Part shown: piece after piece, positions 11,672 to 24,719 of the stretch
How the letters are laid out: every line of letters starts with the position of its first letter
Position numbering within the stretch: the first letter of the stretch is position 1
Origin: Rhododendron vialii
Lineage: Eukaryota > Streptophyta > Magnoliopsida > Ericales > Ericaceae
Direction: 5' to 3'
Assembly (NCBI RefSeq): GCF_030253575.1
Contig: NC_080560.1
Location: forward strand, 13,554,001 to 13,618,000
Length of the DNA: 64,000 nt
The notes under the pieces: model-generated
What the model saw: the letters and a program-made list of their open reading frames with translations, nothing else
The model's database searches: none
Told to the model about the DNA's origin: nothing
Program-made: the position numbers and the translations under genes

Positions 11672-13356
11672 GATGAACCATTATACTCTAAAATGAGACC
11701 CATTAGCAAGGTGATTTCACAATTTTGAGTCTCATGCAAGTTGAAACAACAAAGAGCTGTGCATGCATGTGACAGAGAGAAAGAGATACAGTAAAAATCT
11801 CTAGAAACTTGTAAGAAGAATCCACTAAATACGATTTCTAAGACGGTAATTGATTCACCACTTCAAAAGGTATGGGAAATAAGATCTTCGATATTGAAAA
11901 GCAAATATGCCAATGACTTCTCCTTCAATGCCAAAAATAGGTGTGCCTTGGGAATCATATCGATGGGCTTCTTCTGTAATGTTGAAATCCATTAATGCCA
12001 AACTCCTAGTGAATTTTGACATTTGGAGGGGAGGAATGTTCCCATCCATACTTACTAGAATACAACTTTTGTTGTCTGCTATCATCACATACTTTCGAAA
12101 TCCATCATCATCATCCCACATAGATCTCCCATCATCAACTGTTCTATTTTGAAAGGACTTTCCCTTTTCTCCATAAGCTAAATGTGGATATGACATCCCC
12201 CACATTCAAATGAAAACGGCATCCTAGAAAGTTGTGAAAGACAAAATATCTTCTTTCCAGGGAGTATCCATTCTTCTTGACTCAAAATACAGAACTCATC
12301 ACCTTCCTCGACTTCCACTTTTAATAGGGCTAGACCCCTTTTCGGGTCTTTGGCAAGACGCACTACTGGCCAAACAGTTTCATCCCCAACGGGTCTTTGG
12401 CAAGACGCACTACTGGCCAAACAGTTTCATCCCCAACTTTCCTAATGTTCATCTCTATGATGTCCTCTTTCCTTGATGGGAGAGCATTACATGACCTTTC
12501 TCATTGACAACACCACCACCAAAATGCTTAGTGAGCATGGCCTTGTTAGAGATCTTGCTCTTACATTCTACCGCCACCTTACACATTTTGTTGTACAAGG
12601 CTAAGTTTTTAAGTGGGGATGGAAGATCCTGGTTTAAATACATACCAGCTTCCATCTGCAATACACATTGGAAAAACAACTTTAATTTATGCACAATCTT
12701 GGCTCAACAAAGCATTACAATTCATTGCCAGCATTTGGGTTTTCATAATTCACACAGTAGAAAATAGAAAACTCAAATATAATGGTGAACTAACATTACA
12801 AACTCAAACCAAGTGCTCTGTGTATACATTCCTACTAAATATAACGATGGCACATATGTTATAGAGGAATGGACACCTTGTGAGAGGGAAGTGAAATTTT
12901 TTGACGTTGAACAAAACGACAAGTCAAACCAAACATATGTCCAGTAAAGTTGAATCCCACTTTAATCTAAGGCATGAGCAACTAGAACATTTCCATACGA
13001 GAATTTACACTTCATAGTCAGTGTCAGGTAAATTAATCAGTCATTAAAAATAGTTGGTATACAATAGGTGAATTCATTGATTGAGAGAGCTTAAATAAAT
13101 GCATGCACATAGGAGTATTTGTAAAGAAGTAATAAACACAGTTGTCATTTTCTTCTTCATCTGATTGGGAACTCATATTGAGGGGAGACTTGATTTGCTC
13201 TTCCGTAAAGAATTACTCCATGAAGACATCACTTTTCTTGTGCACATGTCTCAAGAAACTTGAGGGGTTTCACAAATCGCAGAATAAATCAAAATATTAG
13301 AGGTGACAAATGAGCGAGTTTGAGCGGGTTGAAACAGGTTGCGGGTTGATGGTAAA
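11672..13356 (-). repeat. Right arm of a large inverted repeat
   Basis: Reverse complement of 9021-10705 with divergence. It contains the second protease fragment and an extra tandem duplication of 47 bp at about 12343-12436 (block starting CGGGTCTTTGGCAAGACGCA) that the left arm lacks. Confidence 0.85.
11855..12570 (-). pseudogene. Deg/HtrA-like serine protease fragment, copy 2
   Basis: Inverted copy of 9791-10493. The same blocks are found on the minus strand: the K-V-A-V-E-C start, H-F-G-G-G-V-V-N-E-K-G-H-V, D-P-K-R-G-L-A-L-L-K-V-E-V-E-E-G, and D-S-Q-G-T-P-I-F-G-I-E-G-E-V-I-G-I near the end. This copy keeps a longer open 3' part (116 codons, 11855-12205) than the plus-strand copy. A 47-bp tandem duplication breaks its middle. 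There is no G-N-S-G-G-P motif. It is a pseudogene or a non-catalytic relic. Confidence 0.5.
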
Positions 13357-13379
13357 TGTGGACCATGTGGTCACAAACT

Positions 13380-13518
13380 CATAGTGTTTGGTTTTTAATA
13401 ATATACTCCATTATTTTTGGTGTTTTTGTAATTAAGTGTGAAACACTCACAGTGTTTGGTTTTTAATAATTTACTCCATTATTTTTGGTGTTTTTGTAAT
13501 TAAGTGTGAAACACCTCA
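13380..13518. repeat. ~70-bp tandem duplication
   Basis: The block AGTGTTTGGTTTTTAATAAT ... AATTAAGTGTGAAACAC occurs twice in direct tandem with one or two differences. Confidence 0.9.
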
Positions 13519-14420
13519 CTACTATTACAAAGCAGATAGTGCGATAAAACTCAGTTTTATTGGGCATTGGGTGATGCATGGCACAACATTAGTTGGACAT
13601 ATACGGGATGCTCTTCAGTGCCGAGATGCATGCACGACACAAGGATATGACACCGACATGTAAATCTCCAAAAAATGGAGGACACGGCTCCTTGGGCTAC
13701 ACGTTTAGTAAAAAATGTGTAATTTACTCCATTTTACTGCAGAACAATAGGACAAGCCTCTACTTACAATCAAAGTGTGATAATTTACAACCAAAATGCA
13801 ACATATCCTGTATGTGTGTTTATATTTATTCAACCATTATCTATCACACGAAAATAAGACCACAGCGAGTTGAGGGAAGAGTGATTGCTAAAGTTTCTTC
13901 TTTTCCAAATGGGTGGGTTGTTTCAGTTCTCTTTTGAAATGCTTCAGAAGTTGCACGTATGTATGTTAATTTATGGGCAAAAAGCATAAAGGTTGTGGTT
14001 TCACTCTTTAGATCCACTTGGTCGAGATGTCAATGGACTCATGATGTATTCTACCCGAATGGTTGTACTGCTGGATTTACCATTTCCTCCTTTTTTTTCC
14101 CCGACTTTTCAAAAAGACCAAAAAAACCATTTCAATAATTGCATCTTTATTCTTTAGTAGTATACATAAATAAAACCCTTCCAACTAATGATGTAGGACT
14201 TATTCCTCACATGCTTGACAGTATCCACTTGTGGCAGGAAGATGTTTTTCTGTTTTCATGTCCAAATTGATTAGTTCAAACTTAATCAATACGGTTAGGA
14301 TTTTATCTTTAGTACAATGGTTTGGTAGTCATGCATTCAGGACTCCCAGAAGTTCGTATAAAAGATAAGTGGTAAATGTATGGTATGGATTGAACTCATC
14401 ACCAAAAGGCCACAAGTTCT

Positions 14421-14690
14421 TGACTTGATCATAGGAGATAGAGATTACCAAGCTGTATAAATATTACTCAACTACTCATTATTTTTGGCCGCTATCATCC
14501 CATTCATGTGATAGGTATGGAAATTCTATGTGACTTGATCATAGGAGATAGAGATTACCAAGCTGTATAAATATTACTCAACTACTACTAATTATTTTTG
14601 CCCGCTATTATGTCATTCGTGTGATAGGTATGGAAATTTGCCCACTATTATGTCATTCATGTGATAGGTATGTAAATTCTATCTGATCTC
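14421..14690. repeat. 110-bp tandem duplication plus partial third copy
   Basis: A unit starting TGACTTGATCATAGGAGATA and ending ATAGGTATGGAAATTCTATG begins at 14421 and again at 14531. A partial third copy (CCCACTATTATGTCATTCAT...) follows at about 14640. Confidence 0.9.
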
Positions 14691-16653
14691 ATGCAAATTT
14701 ACGTTACTTGTTCTTTAGAGGGTCTAGTAAGTACCAGCTCCTAGTTCGGAAAGAGTTGGTAATTCCTTGTTTACAAAACAAGGGTAAATTGAGATGTTCC
14801 CCGTTGAGGCCGATCACTTCAGATAGGTGTCCTTGACTGGAGTATTCTTACTTTCACTCCTTTCGGTGCTCAACACTAGACAATATTATGATCTGGTCTC
14901 TGATATTATGGGGAAAACGTACCTATTATGAACTCTGAAGTTTATTGTGAGCCCAATGGTACTGTTAATTTCAGATATGAAATCGTGAGAAATACCCACA
15001 ATGGAATTCCAACCTAAGCAGGAGTTCAAACGACGGTGAATGCTGGTCATGAGATGGAACCCAAGGGGCATTTAAATTAACTTCTTGTGCGTGGATTTGA
15101 ACATGAAGTGGAGAAAGTGATGGAGCTAGTTACAGTGCCAAAAGAGTTTCGTTGAGCTTCACTTGGTTGATCAGGTGAATTCAAGCGACCATGGGAAAGG
15201 TGAAAGGGCCACCAACCGTTGATGAAATCAAAGAACGTGTCAATATCAAACAAGAAGAAGGTAATGTCACAAGAGATGGTGTCAACCATTGATTTCCTCA
15301 TTCCTGTCGAGTTCAAGGATCCAATTGTGGAGTTAAAAGCGTCCTTGCCTTTCTTTTTGTTTGAAACAAAAGAAGACTAGCCTCAACTTCAAGCTTTTCA
15401 TACCAATTCGAGGTCGAGTTCTCTCCAACCAAGGGAGCATGATGCGGCCCATGGTTACATAATTTCATATGGTTGGAAGTTATGAGACACTTGATGGACC
15501 CAATAAAAGTCTATCAAAGGTTTTGACTTTTGACCACACATTCAATGTATTTGATCATCACACAACACATTCATCTTATCCTGCTATCTAGGGAATGGAA
15601 CAGTGTTCGGCATTAAACACATTAGGAGCCTATAAATTGATGTACTTCCAAGAGTTTGAATGGATTGAATGAATGAAGATTTACAAGAGCTTTAAGCTTT
15701 TATGATATTGTGATGCAATCTCCTTCTTTGATGGGATGCTAAAGAGGCATTAGGTGTGATGCCTTAGGACCTTTGGTAACCTAGGTGTGAGACCTAGGTC
15801 TATCTTCTTAAACCCTTCTTTCTCTTCTCTTTTACTATTCACGGCTCCAAAAACAACTATTTTTCTAGTGTTTGATCATACTTAGTCCTTTTCCAAATAT
15901 GTCCTATATCATTTGGATCATGGATTTTTTTCCACAAATTCACGATCCCAACGCAACCTTACCAAAGAAAACGCTATGTACAGCTACATGCCCATATAAG
16001 CATAGGTGCACCGAAGCGCCGATGATCATTGTAAGGTCAAAGGCAATCTGCACCTAATTCTTTAGCAGGACCTGCATCGTTTTCTGGGTGAATGTATAAA
16101 ACCCAGTATTTCACACTCAATATTATCAGAAAAACAAGCATCTTCTTTCTCATGAAGGTTCCCTCTTCAACGGTATATAAATTGTTTCCCGGAAGAAATG
16201 GAGTAAATGGTTTATGTCATCTCATCTGATGTGGGTGTGATTCAGCCAAGGCGAAAGAAATGCGACATCACTTATGTTAACAAAATAATACTCCAATCAT
16301 TTGAACATGAGGTATATCAGAAATCAAGAAAACAAACAAAACTGCATTTCAACAAGTTACCGTGAAAACTTTCAATTCAAATTATCTGGATGAAGCATGA
16401 AAAATATATTCTGCTCCATTAACTAGAAAGACTCACCTCATACAGAAAACCTTCAAACATTATGACACTCTCTCAGCCTCTTTCCTCTCTGTAAATTAGG
16501 AGGAACATTGAGACAAACTGAATAAAATATAACAAATCACAAAGCCATAAGATACTGTGAAAATTTTCTAAGAGAAACATTATTGTGTTCCGAATTACAA
16601 ATTACTCAAACTTTTCCCTTAACAAGAAAAGGAGAGGCGGCTTAAATACCACA
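14691..16653. other. Intergenic; possible LTR relic; 3' flank of the next gene
   Basis: No exon is recognised. Between about 15430 and 15800 the text (GGCCCATGGTTACATAATTT, GAGCCTATAAATTGATG, repeated 'CCTAGGTGTGAGACCTAGG') resembles an LTR relic with a TATA box, but no matching ends were found. The last 500 bases before 16654 should include the 3' untranslated region of the minus-strand gene; I cannot place its polyadenylation site. Confidence 0.4.
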
Positions 16654-19600
16654 TCAGAAGAACGAAAACTTTATCCCATTACTTGCTGCAAACAAGTTGT
16701 ATTCCTCAACAGCATCTTTCTCATCGCAAGCACGATCATCCTGAACATGTTCCACTGCCAAATCCGAAGATCGACTCCCAACAATTCCATCTTTAGGAGG
16801 CACAGAATTCGATTTACCAGTTGAAAGAGCTACAGGACCACCAAAATGGAAGAGGGAAAATCCTGAATTTCCTTTGTGGGATTTTTCTGAGTTCCCATTT
16901 TGCCCTCCATCCCCAATAGGAATTTCTTCCACCGGACTCTGTCCTGCTGGAACTGCCCTTCCAATTTTAGGTTCATTAGACGAATCTTGGACCCCACCAG
17001 GTTTAGAAATCTTGGTTTGATCCTTTGAGTTTGTGCCATTTGTTCTAACAACTGGCCGGTAAATCGGCACCGGGCATGGGTTAAGCAGTGGAGCAGCAAA
17101 ATGCTGCAGAGAATCATACTGCATGAAGGGTGAATTCCCGTTTAAACCGTATCCAAAAGGGTGGGAAAGTACGTAGTGGTGGTTGGGGTGGGGGAAGGGC
17201 ATAAATCCGTTAGCTGGAGCTGCTGCCCAAGAAACTGGACTCTGATGGAAGTAACCCATTGTTGAAGGAGCTTGAAATACAGGAAAGGGTATGCCACCCT
17301 GGTTATGCATTGGTGGAATCACCACGTGATGATGTTGTGAATACACACCGACATTTGTTCTTCCATTCTCAAGATTCTCTGATGCTTTTTTGGGAAAATT
17401 CAGAGGAAAATCACTTTTTCCATTTTGTGGCATATACACAGATGATGTCCCGCTTCTTAAAGCTTGCCCTTCCTCCTCTGCCATTTGTTTCCTCTCCATT
17501 TCAGATTTATGAGATTCAGTGACATTATTTTCACTGCATACTGACGTTTCTCTTCCATCTTCTGAATCTGACAAGGACATGGATTCCGCATTGGGAGAAT
17601 TTGATGAGGTTATATTGCTGTCTCCCTCACTAAGACACGATGAACAGTTGTCAGAATTGGAAGTGCTCATAGATGGATCGCATGTTCCACGTAAGGGAGA
17701 ATTTGTAACAGAACATAATTCAATTTCCTCATCGACTGTTTCATCTGAGTTGTGAGGAGCCTTTGCTTCTAAATAAAATCCATTCTGGGAATTTTTTCTT
17801 GGTTCCTTCGAGTTTTTCTGGTTATGGCTGGTTTCATCCAGTTTTTCAGTGACATCATCAGAGCAAATGGCACTGGATGAACGCAATGTAACATCAGTGT
17901 CTGAGTTGCTGCGGGGATACTTCCTCTGTGAATCCAAGGGCTCCCAAACCTTCTTTGCATAATGCAAATCCCTAACAAAAGGATTCTTCCCCGTGCCATT
18001 CTTGGTTTTAGGCCTCCCACAATGCTCACGGTTATAGTCAATTTGATTATACTTGTTAATGCTACCACGATAATACGGCTTGGATAAATCAGACACAGAT
18101 TCCAACTGACTAACTGACTTGGGCTCCCGACGTACTCTCATTGAAGCATTTGGCTCCACCTTTGCTTTGTAATCATTGTGTTGGTCACAGCTACAAGCAC
18201 GGAAGTCGCATCTATCACTCATCCGGCCGTTGGCACAGCGAGACCTCTCACCAAACTTGGGGCCTCCATTTCTGATTGATTTTGTGGAATCACTACACCT
18301 TGACTGTTTATTCATTCCATAGCCACTCTTTGACGAAAAGTCAAAATTATCACCATGATGTCTATGCTCAGATTTACTAACCATTCCCCCGCTTTCTGAA
18401 ACAACTGCAAATTGCCTCCTGTCCAACCATTTCAAGGTTGGATCCGGTTGAAACCCTTTCCGAATTTTTGGCTTTCGATGAAATACTGTTGTGTGATCAT
18501 TTGCAAATGAACCATTCTCCTCATTCGAATTCAAAAATTCCCCATCCGGAATGTCATCTGAATGATTTTCCGCGTATAACATGATAGACTCATTTGAAAG
18601 CTGCTCTTCTTGAGCATAAGGGGATGGAATATCACCTGTTTCACATATCGGGTCCCTGTCGTTGAAGAAATTTGGCTGCTCATCAACAGTGGGGGAAATT
18701 TCCTCCCTTGGAACATCAGCAACAACTGGACTTTGGTATGATTCAGAAGATTTCTTCTCCCTGTCTATCTCCTTGCCCCTCAATCTCTCCTTCCTTCGGA
18801 GCTTTTTCTCTCTTTCTTTTGTTCGTCTTCTCTCTTTGCGTTCTTCTTCTTCACGCTTTTCCTTTTCTTCTTCTTCAAGAAGTTTGATCTGCAGAACAGA
18901 CCAGATAGAGAGTCAGAATTCTCCTTCCTCGTGCTGGAGTCTGAGACTATCTTAAAATACAACACCTATGATTTTACCTGTTTTTCTAATGTTATAATTT
19001 CTTTACATGCCACATGAACGCGTTCTTCAAGCAGTTTTAGCGCAAGACACACAAAAATGCTGTGAGAATTTTGTCTTGCAGTTCCTTCTCTGAAAGCCTT
19101 TTCAACCTGAAAATAGTTGACAAGACAATGGTTATCGGCTAATTACACAAATGTGCCTGAACAAAAGCCACATACATATAGGCCAAAATCTACTAGAGCG
19201 AAGAAGGTCATCCTCTTCAACAAGACTTTATTTCACTACCGGGATCATCGAAAGATTTAACTGATTCCTTTTATAAGCCAAAATATTTAATTGATAAACA
19301 TGTGGTTCGGTGAGGAGGTTTTTCTGTTGTTCTTTTCTTAGAGAAACAGCACTGGGGTGTTCAAATGGAAAATTTTCATGCTACTGCCATAAAATGGCAC
19401 AAAATTTGGCAAATTGGGTGCCACACCCGTGAACTCATTTTCCTTTCCTCCCAAATTTGGCAAATGCCAAAATCTACGCCATATAGGGTAGGATTTTTGG
19501 CAAAATTGCCATTTGAGAGAGAGAGAGAGAGAGAGTGGGACCCACCTCGGGGTCTCACATAAATGATCTGAGCCGTTCATTATTTTCAAAACATTTTTTA

Positions 19601-22600
19601 AAGGCCCTAGAAAGCTCAATCGGATATTAGTAAAGGGCTTGTGTAATCTCATTCGATTTTTGGTAGGTGTTGAATGGAGGGAGAGGATTGGTAGTTGAGA
19701 AAGTTCGGTATGAAAGTTCATTATAATTTCCCTCCCTCTTTCACTTTATCTTCCCTTCCTTTTCTTTTCCACCCCCTTAAGCCCTTAAATTGAAAACACT
19801 TAGGCCTAGGGAGGCTAGAGAGGAAACTGAAGAAAAGATAATTGAAAAGTTGGGATGGGGCATCAACACTGAAATACAATGAATGTTTAAGCAAAGCATG
19901 ACAATTGTCAGGAGCGTACCTGTTCCTTGAAAATAACAGTTGCAGCATCTAGAAGAAATTCTCGAGCAAGTTCAGGACTCTTCGCATGTTTTTGGGGACG
20001 GGAGCATTCTCCATCCATATCATTTCCGTCTTTGTCCATGGAATCATCATCCTGAAAATTAATATCAGCATATTGAAAGAATAATATCAGATTATTTACC
20101 ACCAACTCATTAAAAGGCGTAAGCTACTAGAAAAAGGGAAACTGAAATATTTTTATTCTCAACATCAAGTGTAGCCGGACTTTCCTTCGTAAGCGGGCTA
20201 AACACGTGCAAATAGAATAATTATCAGGTATGCAGTACGATTAGAACACATCATCAATTGCCTGCTATGGTTTAACCACCAACTCATCTAACAACTTGAG
20301 CTTCTTTTTTTTGCTAACCAAACAACTTAAGCTATTAAAGAGGAAGCAAGTTCATTATTCTTGCTCTCAACAAAAGATCAAGACAAAAATATCCATATGC
20401 TTGTGATCATACCAATGACTTTTAAACTCACAAGACATAGTACGCTTTTTGCGAAAATTGATTACCTCTTCTTCCTCAGCCTCTTCAGCATGCTCAAAGA
20501 ACCTTCTGATGCTTTCCCCTCTACTAATAGTTACAAAGCCATCACCAACTACAAGCCTACAATGTACACATTGTTGACCCTTCAATGCATGAGCTTTCAC
20601 ACAAAGTTCAGTACAACGGCCATCTATTTTCCAAGCCCTTAAAGTGATGTAGCAAGCATTCAAGCCACCTAGGTCTAGACCATCCACTTGAACCCTTCCA
20701 GTCGTGCCAACATTTTCAAACTCTAGAATATCCGATTTTCCTTCTCCAGTTCCTACAGCCCATTCGAAGTAATGAAATTTTGCAACATTGTCCTTGAAGG
20801 TTTGGTGCCAATCAGCTTGGACTGTGTCATGAGACACCTGAGATATTGAAGAACTCATAAATTCAAAATGCAGCATTTTATATAAGTTAAAACTGTCATT
20901 GTTCATAGTTGTGCTTTACTATGTTTAACGGAATATAAGAAGGAAGTCTAAATCAAAACATATGATCCACCAATGTACTAGTATAAATACACTTATAAGC
21001 CATGGTTGAGACAAACCTCATATTGGAAGGCTGTATCTGCTACACAAAACCAACTGGTGCAGCGAGGTTCCCTTCGCATGCGCTTTAGCTCCTTTAGTTC
21101 CTTGAACTCCCGAATAACATTTCTTCTGCAATCTCTACAAAACCTCTTGCTATCAAACCTGTGACACAAGCATTAATTTTTAATGAAAATAGAACAGTCC
21201 ATGATGACCATGAGATCTCATCAAACTAAAAGGCAGGTTTCCAATCATGCATGATGCATCAAAAGCACGTGGATAAGAACACAGGTGATCTTAAGGGCAA
21301 AATTAAAATACTCCCAGCGAGTATAAGAACGATAAGAACTTCAAAGGTCAAGCCTTAAACAGTCAACTGCAAAAGGGAATTTGTATCAGCTGTCTGTATC
21401 AGTCGATGCCCAAATAATGATCTCACTCTCTCTGTTAATTGTCAGCCTTCGTATTGGGTGCTGATAGTGCATATATCTCAAATCTGATGTGTCACTACTC
21501 TTGACTTAAACTAGCCCTTGTTGTAATCTAGATTTTCTGACATAGAGAAGATACTACTCTTTCCTTAAGATGTGTCCTGCTACACCCAGTAACTCCATAA
21601 GCTCAATGGATTCTGCTTCTTCAGGCCTAAAGAATCGAAACTTTTAACTTCCCAAAGAAAACGTCTGTTTGTTATTGGACCTCAACATTGTACATTCATT
21701 TTGAAGTTTTGGGTGCATGATGACTCTTGGGACACAATGCTCAGGAAACACCATCTTAGCAAAATCCAGCAGGAAGAGAACTTTGTGTATTTGAAACCTC
21801 ATAGAATATTGCCTTTGTAAATACTGCTAAGGTGCCAACCATCCCCAGGCCCACTTAGAGAAAAAAATAACCTTATTTCCGCTTAACTCAACAAATTGTT
21901 GATAAAACACATCAGTTTCTAATTCAGATTACTATGAAATGGTAATGTGGGTGCAGCTGACAAATTTTCTCCTTCTTTGAAGAGGGTATATAATCGTACC
22001 AAAGTCAACAGTGTCATTAAATTTAATAGTAAATCAATGTCATTCGCTTAATACAATCTGACACAATGCCATCCACTTCCAAGCTGTTTGTCTAACTACA
22101 TTTTCTGCTGTTCCATCAAGAGTATCCTTTCCTTGATTGACTTGCATTATTGTGAGTAGAACATCAAGAAGTGGTTTAAACTTCAACTTTACAAGGCCAG
22201 TTACGTCAATGACTTTTTCCTTCAAAACAGAAAAACAAAATGAAGATGATCTAAAGTGCCCATCATTTGAAGTTGAGTCAATGTCATCTTCTTTGCTATT
22301 TCTGTATAGAATATACATCATAGCGCTCCCAGTAACTCCACCAACTTGAAAATAATATCAGCTATAAAAATGAAGGATGATAATATGAAGAAGATAGCCA
22401 AACACACACCGGTACATGAGCCTTTCTATAAAATCCTCTTCCTTCATCCTTAGAAGAGATTGTCGAGTTTCTTCTCCAAGTGCTGACCAAAAATCCACCA
22501 ATGTATCAACAGACAGTCTGGCAGTGTGCAGAGCGCATGTTTCCCTTGTTCCATGCCCTCTTCCATAACCCATCATTCCTTGACTGATCCAACCTCGACC

Positions 22601-24719
22601 TCCTCCACCACAGGCATCAGGATAAAGCAATTCTCGCTCCCGTTCCCTCGCCCGTGCACTGTCAAAAACCTGATCAAACAGAAACAGAGTTATCAGAAAA
22701 TGGAAAAGAACAAGAAAGGAATATGTTTTTTTGTGTACATTGGACGCCGTAACCTAGGGAGAGGGATGTTGCCTGTTGCAATAATCGAACCTTTGACTTT
22801 GCAGTGAGGAACAGAGACTCTAGCCAACTAAGCTAGCCCAGTCGGTTTGAAAAAACAAAAAGGAAATAAGAATACTAATCACGGGGATGTATCATGCGAG
22901 GGTGCAACGTACAATCTGGAGTCCCTTCAGAGACTTGGAATGCAAATAGCAGTCCAAAAGTGTCAGTGTCCCGTCTCTAGTCGTGGTCAAACCTCCCCAA
23001 GGGTGAACTGATGGATCTTGAACTTCCTCTTGGCATGCCGTAGTCATACCCAAATCACCATCACCATCTTGATTTTTCAAGGCTCCTTGCCCGTTACAAA
23101 GAAGGGACCCAACTGCTCCCTCCTGCTGCAAAGACTTTCCATGCATGACAATCTGCAAAAAACCTTCAAGCAGCAACCCATTGCATCTCGAGCAGTACGT
23201 ATTTTTACGGGCTTGCTCGAAGAGGGTTTGTTTGTCAATCCTCAGGAGCTCATGCCGTGCTTGTGCTGACAAGTCACCCCAAAACTGCATGCAAGTAGAC
23301 AGCACATTGGTCAAGAATACACACATCTTTACAAGCTAAACCAAAACAGGTATTGAAACACACCGCATTAACTCCTAACCTGCATCCCCAAGGATATGTA
23401 ACTTTATAGTTTTGTCGTTTTATCGTTATTGCACACCCTAAATTCCGGAAAAAAGATTGGATTCATCTGGTTACTACAATAAGAAAACTTTAGACCCTAA
23501 TTAAAACTTGTAAGTATGTAACCGTTTCCCTCACGCAGTATTGAAGAAGACGCGTAGCAGAATATATACAAAAACACAGTGAGGTTCACTCTCACGTAAA
23601 ACCTCACTTACTGTAAGTCCATTACCAGTTCATATCTCACTTTCTTCATAGCAGAAGTGGAATAAAATAAACTTGAACTTCTAGCCTCAATTAACAGTTC
23701 AAACTTCAAAGCCATGTGTGGAAAAAAGTAATTAATTGGCTAAGACATTAAGGTAATGCTATGTGTGGAAAAAAGAGTCCAAAACAAGTGATTGATCAAG
23801 GAAAGCATTGCAATCCCCTGACTCCCAACTATACAAACTACTAACCTAAAAGCTCCTAAAGCCTGTACATTGGACTTACTGGGCCTTCGAAACAACAATG
23901 GTTCCTTTCTAGCCCGATTAGCCACATCAACCAAAGAGTAACAGTTTTCCAAATGCTTCTTCTTCTCTTCCCTACCTTTGTGCCTCTTCAAGCAGGAAGA
24001 AACTCAACCACAACTTCCAGAAATACCCAAGACACCAAAACCGCCATAGGATCGAAGTCCCGAAGTTCCTACAGGGTAAACGAATCACAAAATGGGTAAC
24101 CGACTAGGCAACCCGTTTTCACTTGCAACCCCAATTAACAACTAACACCACCGAATGTAAAACTGGATCCAAATTCTAATCAATCACAGACTCCACATCC
24201 AATCAGAACAAGACAACCAGCTAACAATCACACCCCACCCCACACTAGAATCCCAAAAAGAACACCATGACCAGATTATACACACTAAACCAAACCCAAC
24301 CGAGTCTTGTGTCCTAATCAATTGGGGTCAGCTATATGAATCCTATTTTTCCATTAAGTTCTGTCCAGGGCGACCAGTTCACTTAATTTAGCGAATCTAA
24401 ATCCTTCCATATCACTAGATTCTACACACTACAAGATCCAAATTGAACTCATCACAATCCAATAAAGACACAACACCACATAATGATCAAAACTGCAATA
24501 CCCAATTTCTCAAAAACAATTACAAAAGTAATTATCTAACTATGCACTCAATTAAAAGTTGTATACCTTCTGTAGCTGATTGTAGCTGACATCATTGCGA
24601 TGCCTTGACCAGAACCCATTGGCAACTGATCCGTTTGAGCACGGTAACGAGTAAAACGACGCCGCCGCGGCACCATTACTGAATTGACTTTCATTGTTTG
24701 TTTGCGCTAACCCTGGCAT
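16654..24719 (-). CDS. Plant 'stress response NST1-like' protein, 8 exons, 1264 aa
   Basis: CDS exons in transcript order: 24719-24567, 23284-22913, 22669-22410, 21158-21017, 20837-20466, 20051-19920, 19106-18978, 18888-16654 (TAG or other stop at 16656-16654). All introns are GT-AG and every junction keeps frame. The ATG at 24719 gives the family-typical start M-P-G-L-A. Residues 52-92 and 235-282 share a motif: F-W, then L-L-R, then C-x2-C (C82/C85; C269/C272). Exon 5 (310-433) has a third C-x2-C (Q-Q-C-V-H-C) and an acidic end. Residues about 510-565 are a charged coiled coil. The last ~700 residues are disordered, Ser/Asn-rich, with a Pro/Phe/His-rich stretch near 1030-1120. From memory this matches single-copy land-plant proteins auto-annotated as NST1-like; that name reflects the charged coiled coil rather than proven function. 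No catalytic domain is seen. A SINE and other relics sit in the introns. Confidence 0.93.
19107..19919 (-). other. Intron 6 of the NST1-like gene, with MITE-like content
   Basis: An 813-bp intron. It holds a stretch of repeated CAAATTTGGCAAA / TTTGGCAAATGCC inverted phrases (about 19390-19510) and a GA run (19514-19534), which suggest an inserted small element. No exon is hidden here as far as I can see. Confidence 0.5.
21159..22409 (-). other. Intron 3 of the NST1-like gene, with a 93-codon open frame
   Basis: A 1251-bp intron. On the minus strand 22321-22040 stays open for 93 codons and reads like ordinary protein (I-D-V-T-G-L-V-K-L-K-F-K-P-L-L-D ... W-K-W-M-A-L-C). It is not an exon of the host gene, because exons 3 and 4 join in frame without it. 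It may be a captured gene fragment. I do not recognise the family. Confidence 0.4.
22715..22850 (-). mobile_element. tRNA-derived SINE in intron 2
   Basis: On the minus strand, GGGCTAGCTTAGTTGGCTAG resembles a pol III A box in a tRNA-like head. GGTTCGATTATTGCAAC, about 35 bases further on, resembles the B box (GGTTCGANNCC). An A-rich stretch follows the body. This is the standard head of a tRNA-derived plant SINE. It cannot be a functional tRNA gene because no cloverleaf closes. Confidence 0.55.
23285..24566 (-). other. Intron 1 of the NST1-like gene
   Basis: A 1282-bp intron with donor GTATAC after the codon-51 Lys and acceptor TGCATGCAG. It is AT-rich. I see no coding exon in it. A short text starting CCGAGTCTTGTGTCC (about 24300-24420) looks like a retroelement scrap. 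Confidence 0.6.

Noticed and set aside
16830..18068. Several 80-100 codon frames in the last exon of the NST1-like gene
   Set aside because: Alternative frames of a clearly coding exon.
22740..22850. Possible tRNA gene
   Set aside because: A and B box-like motifs are present but no cloverleaf; better explained as a tRNA-derived SINE.
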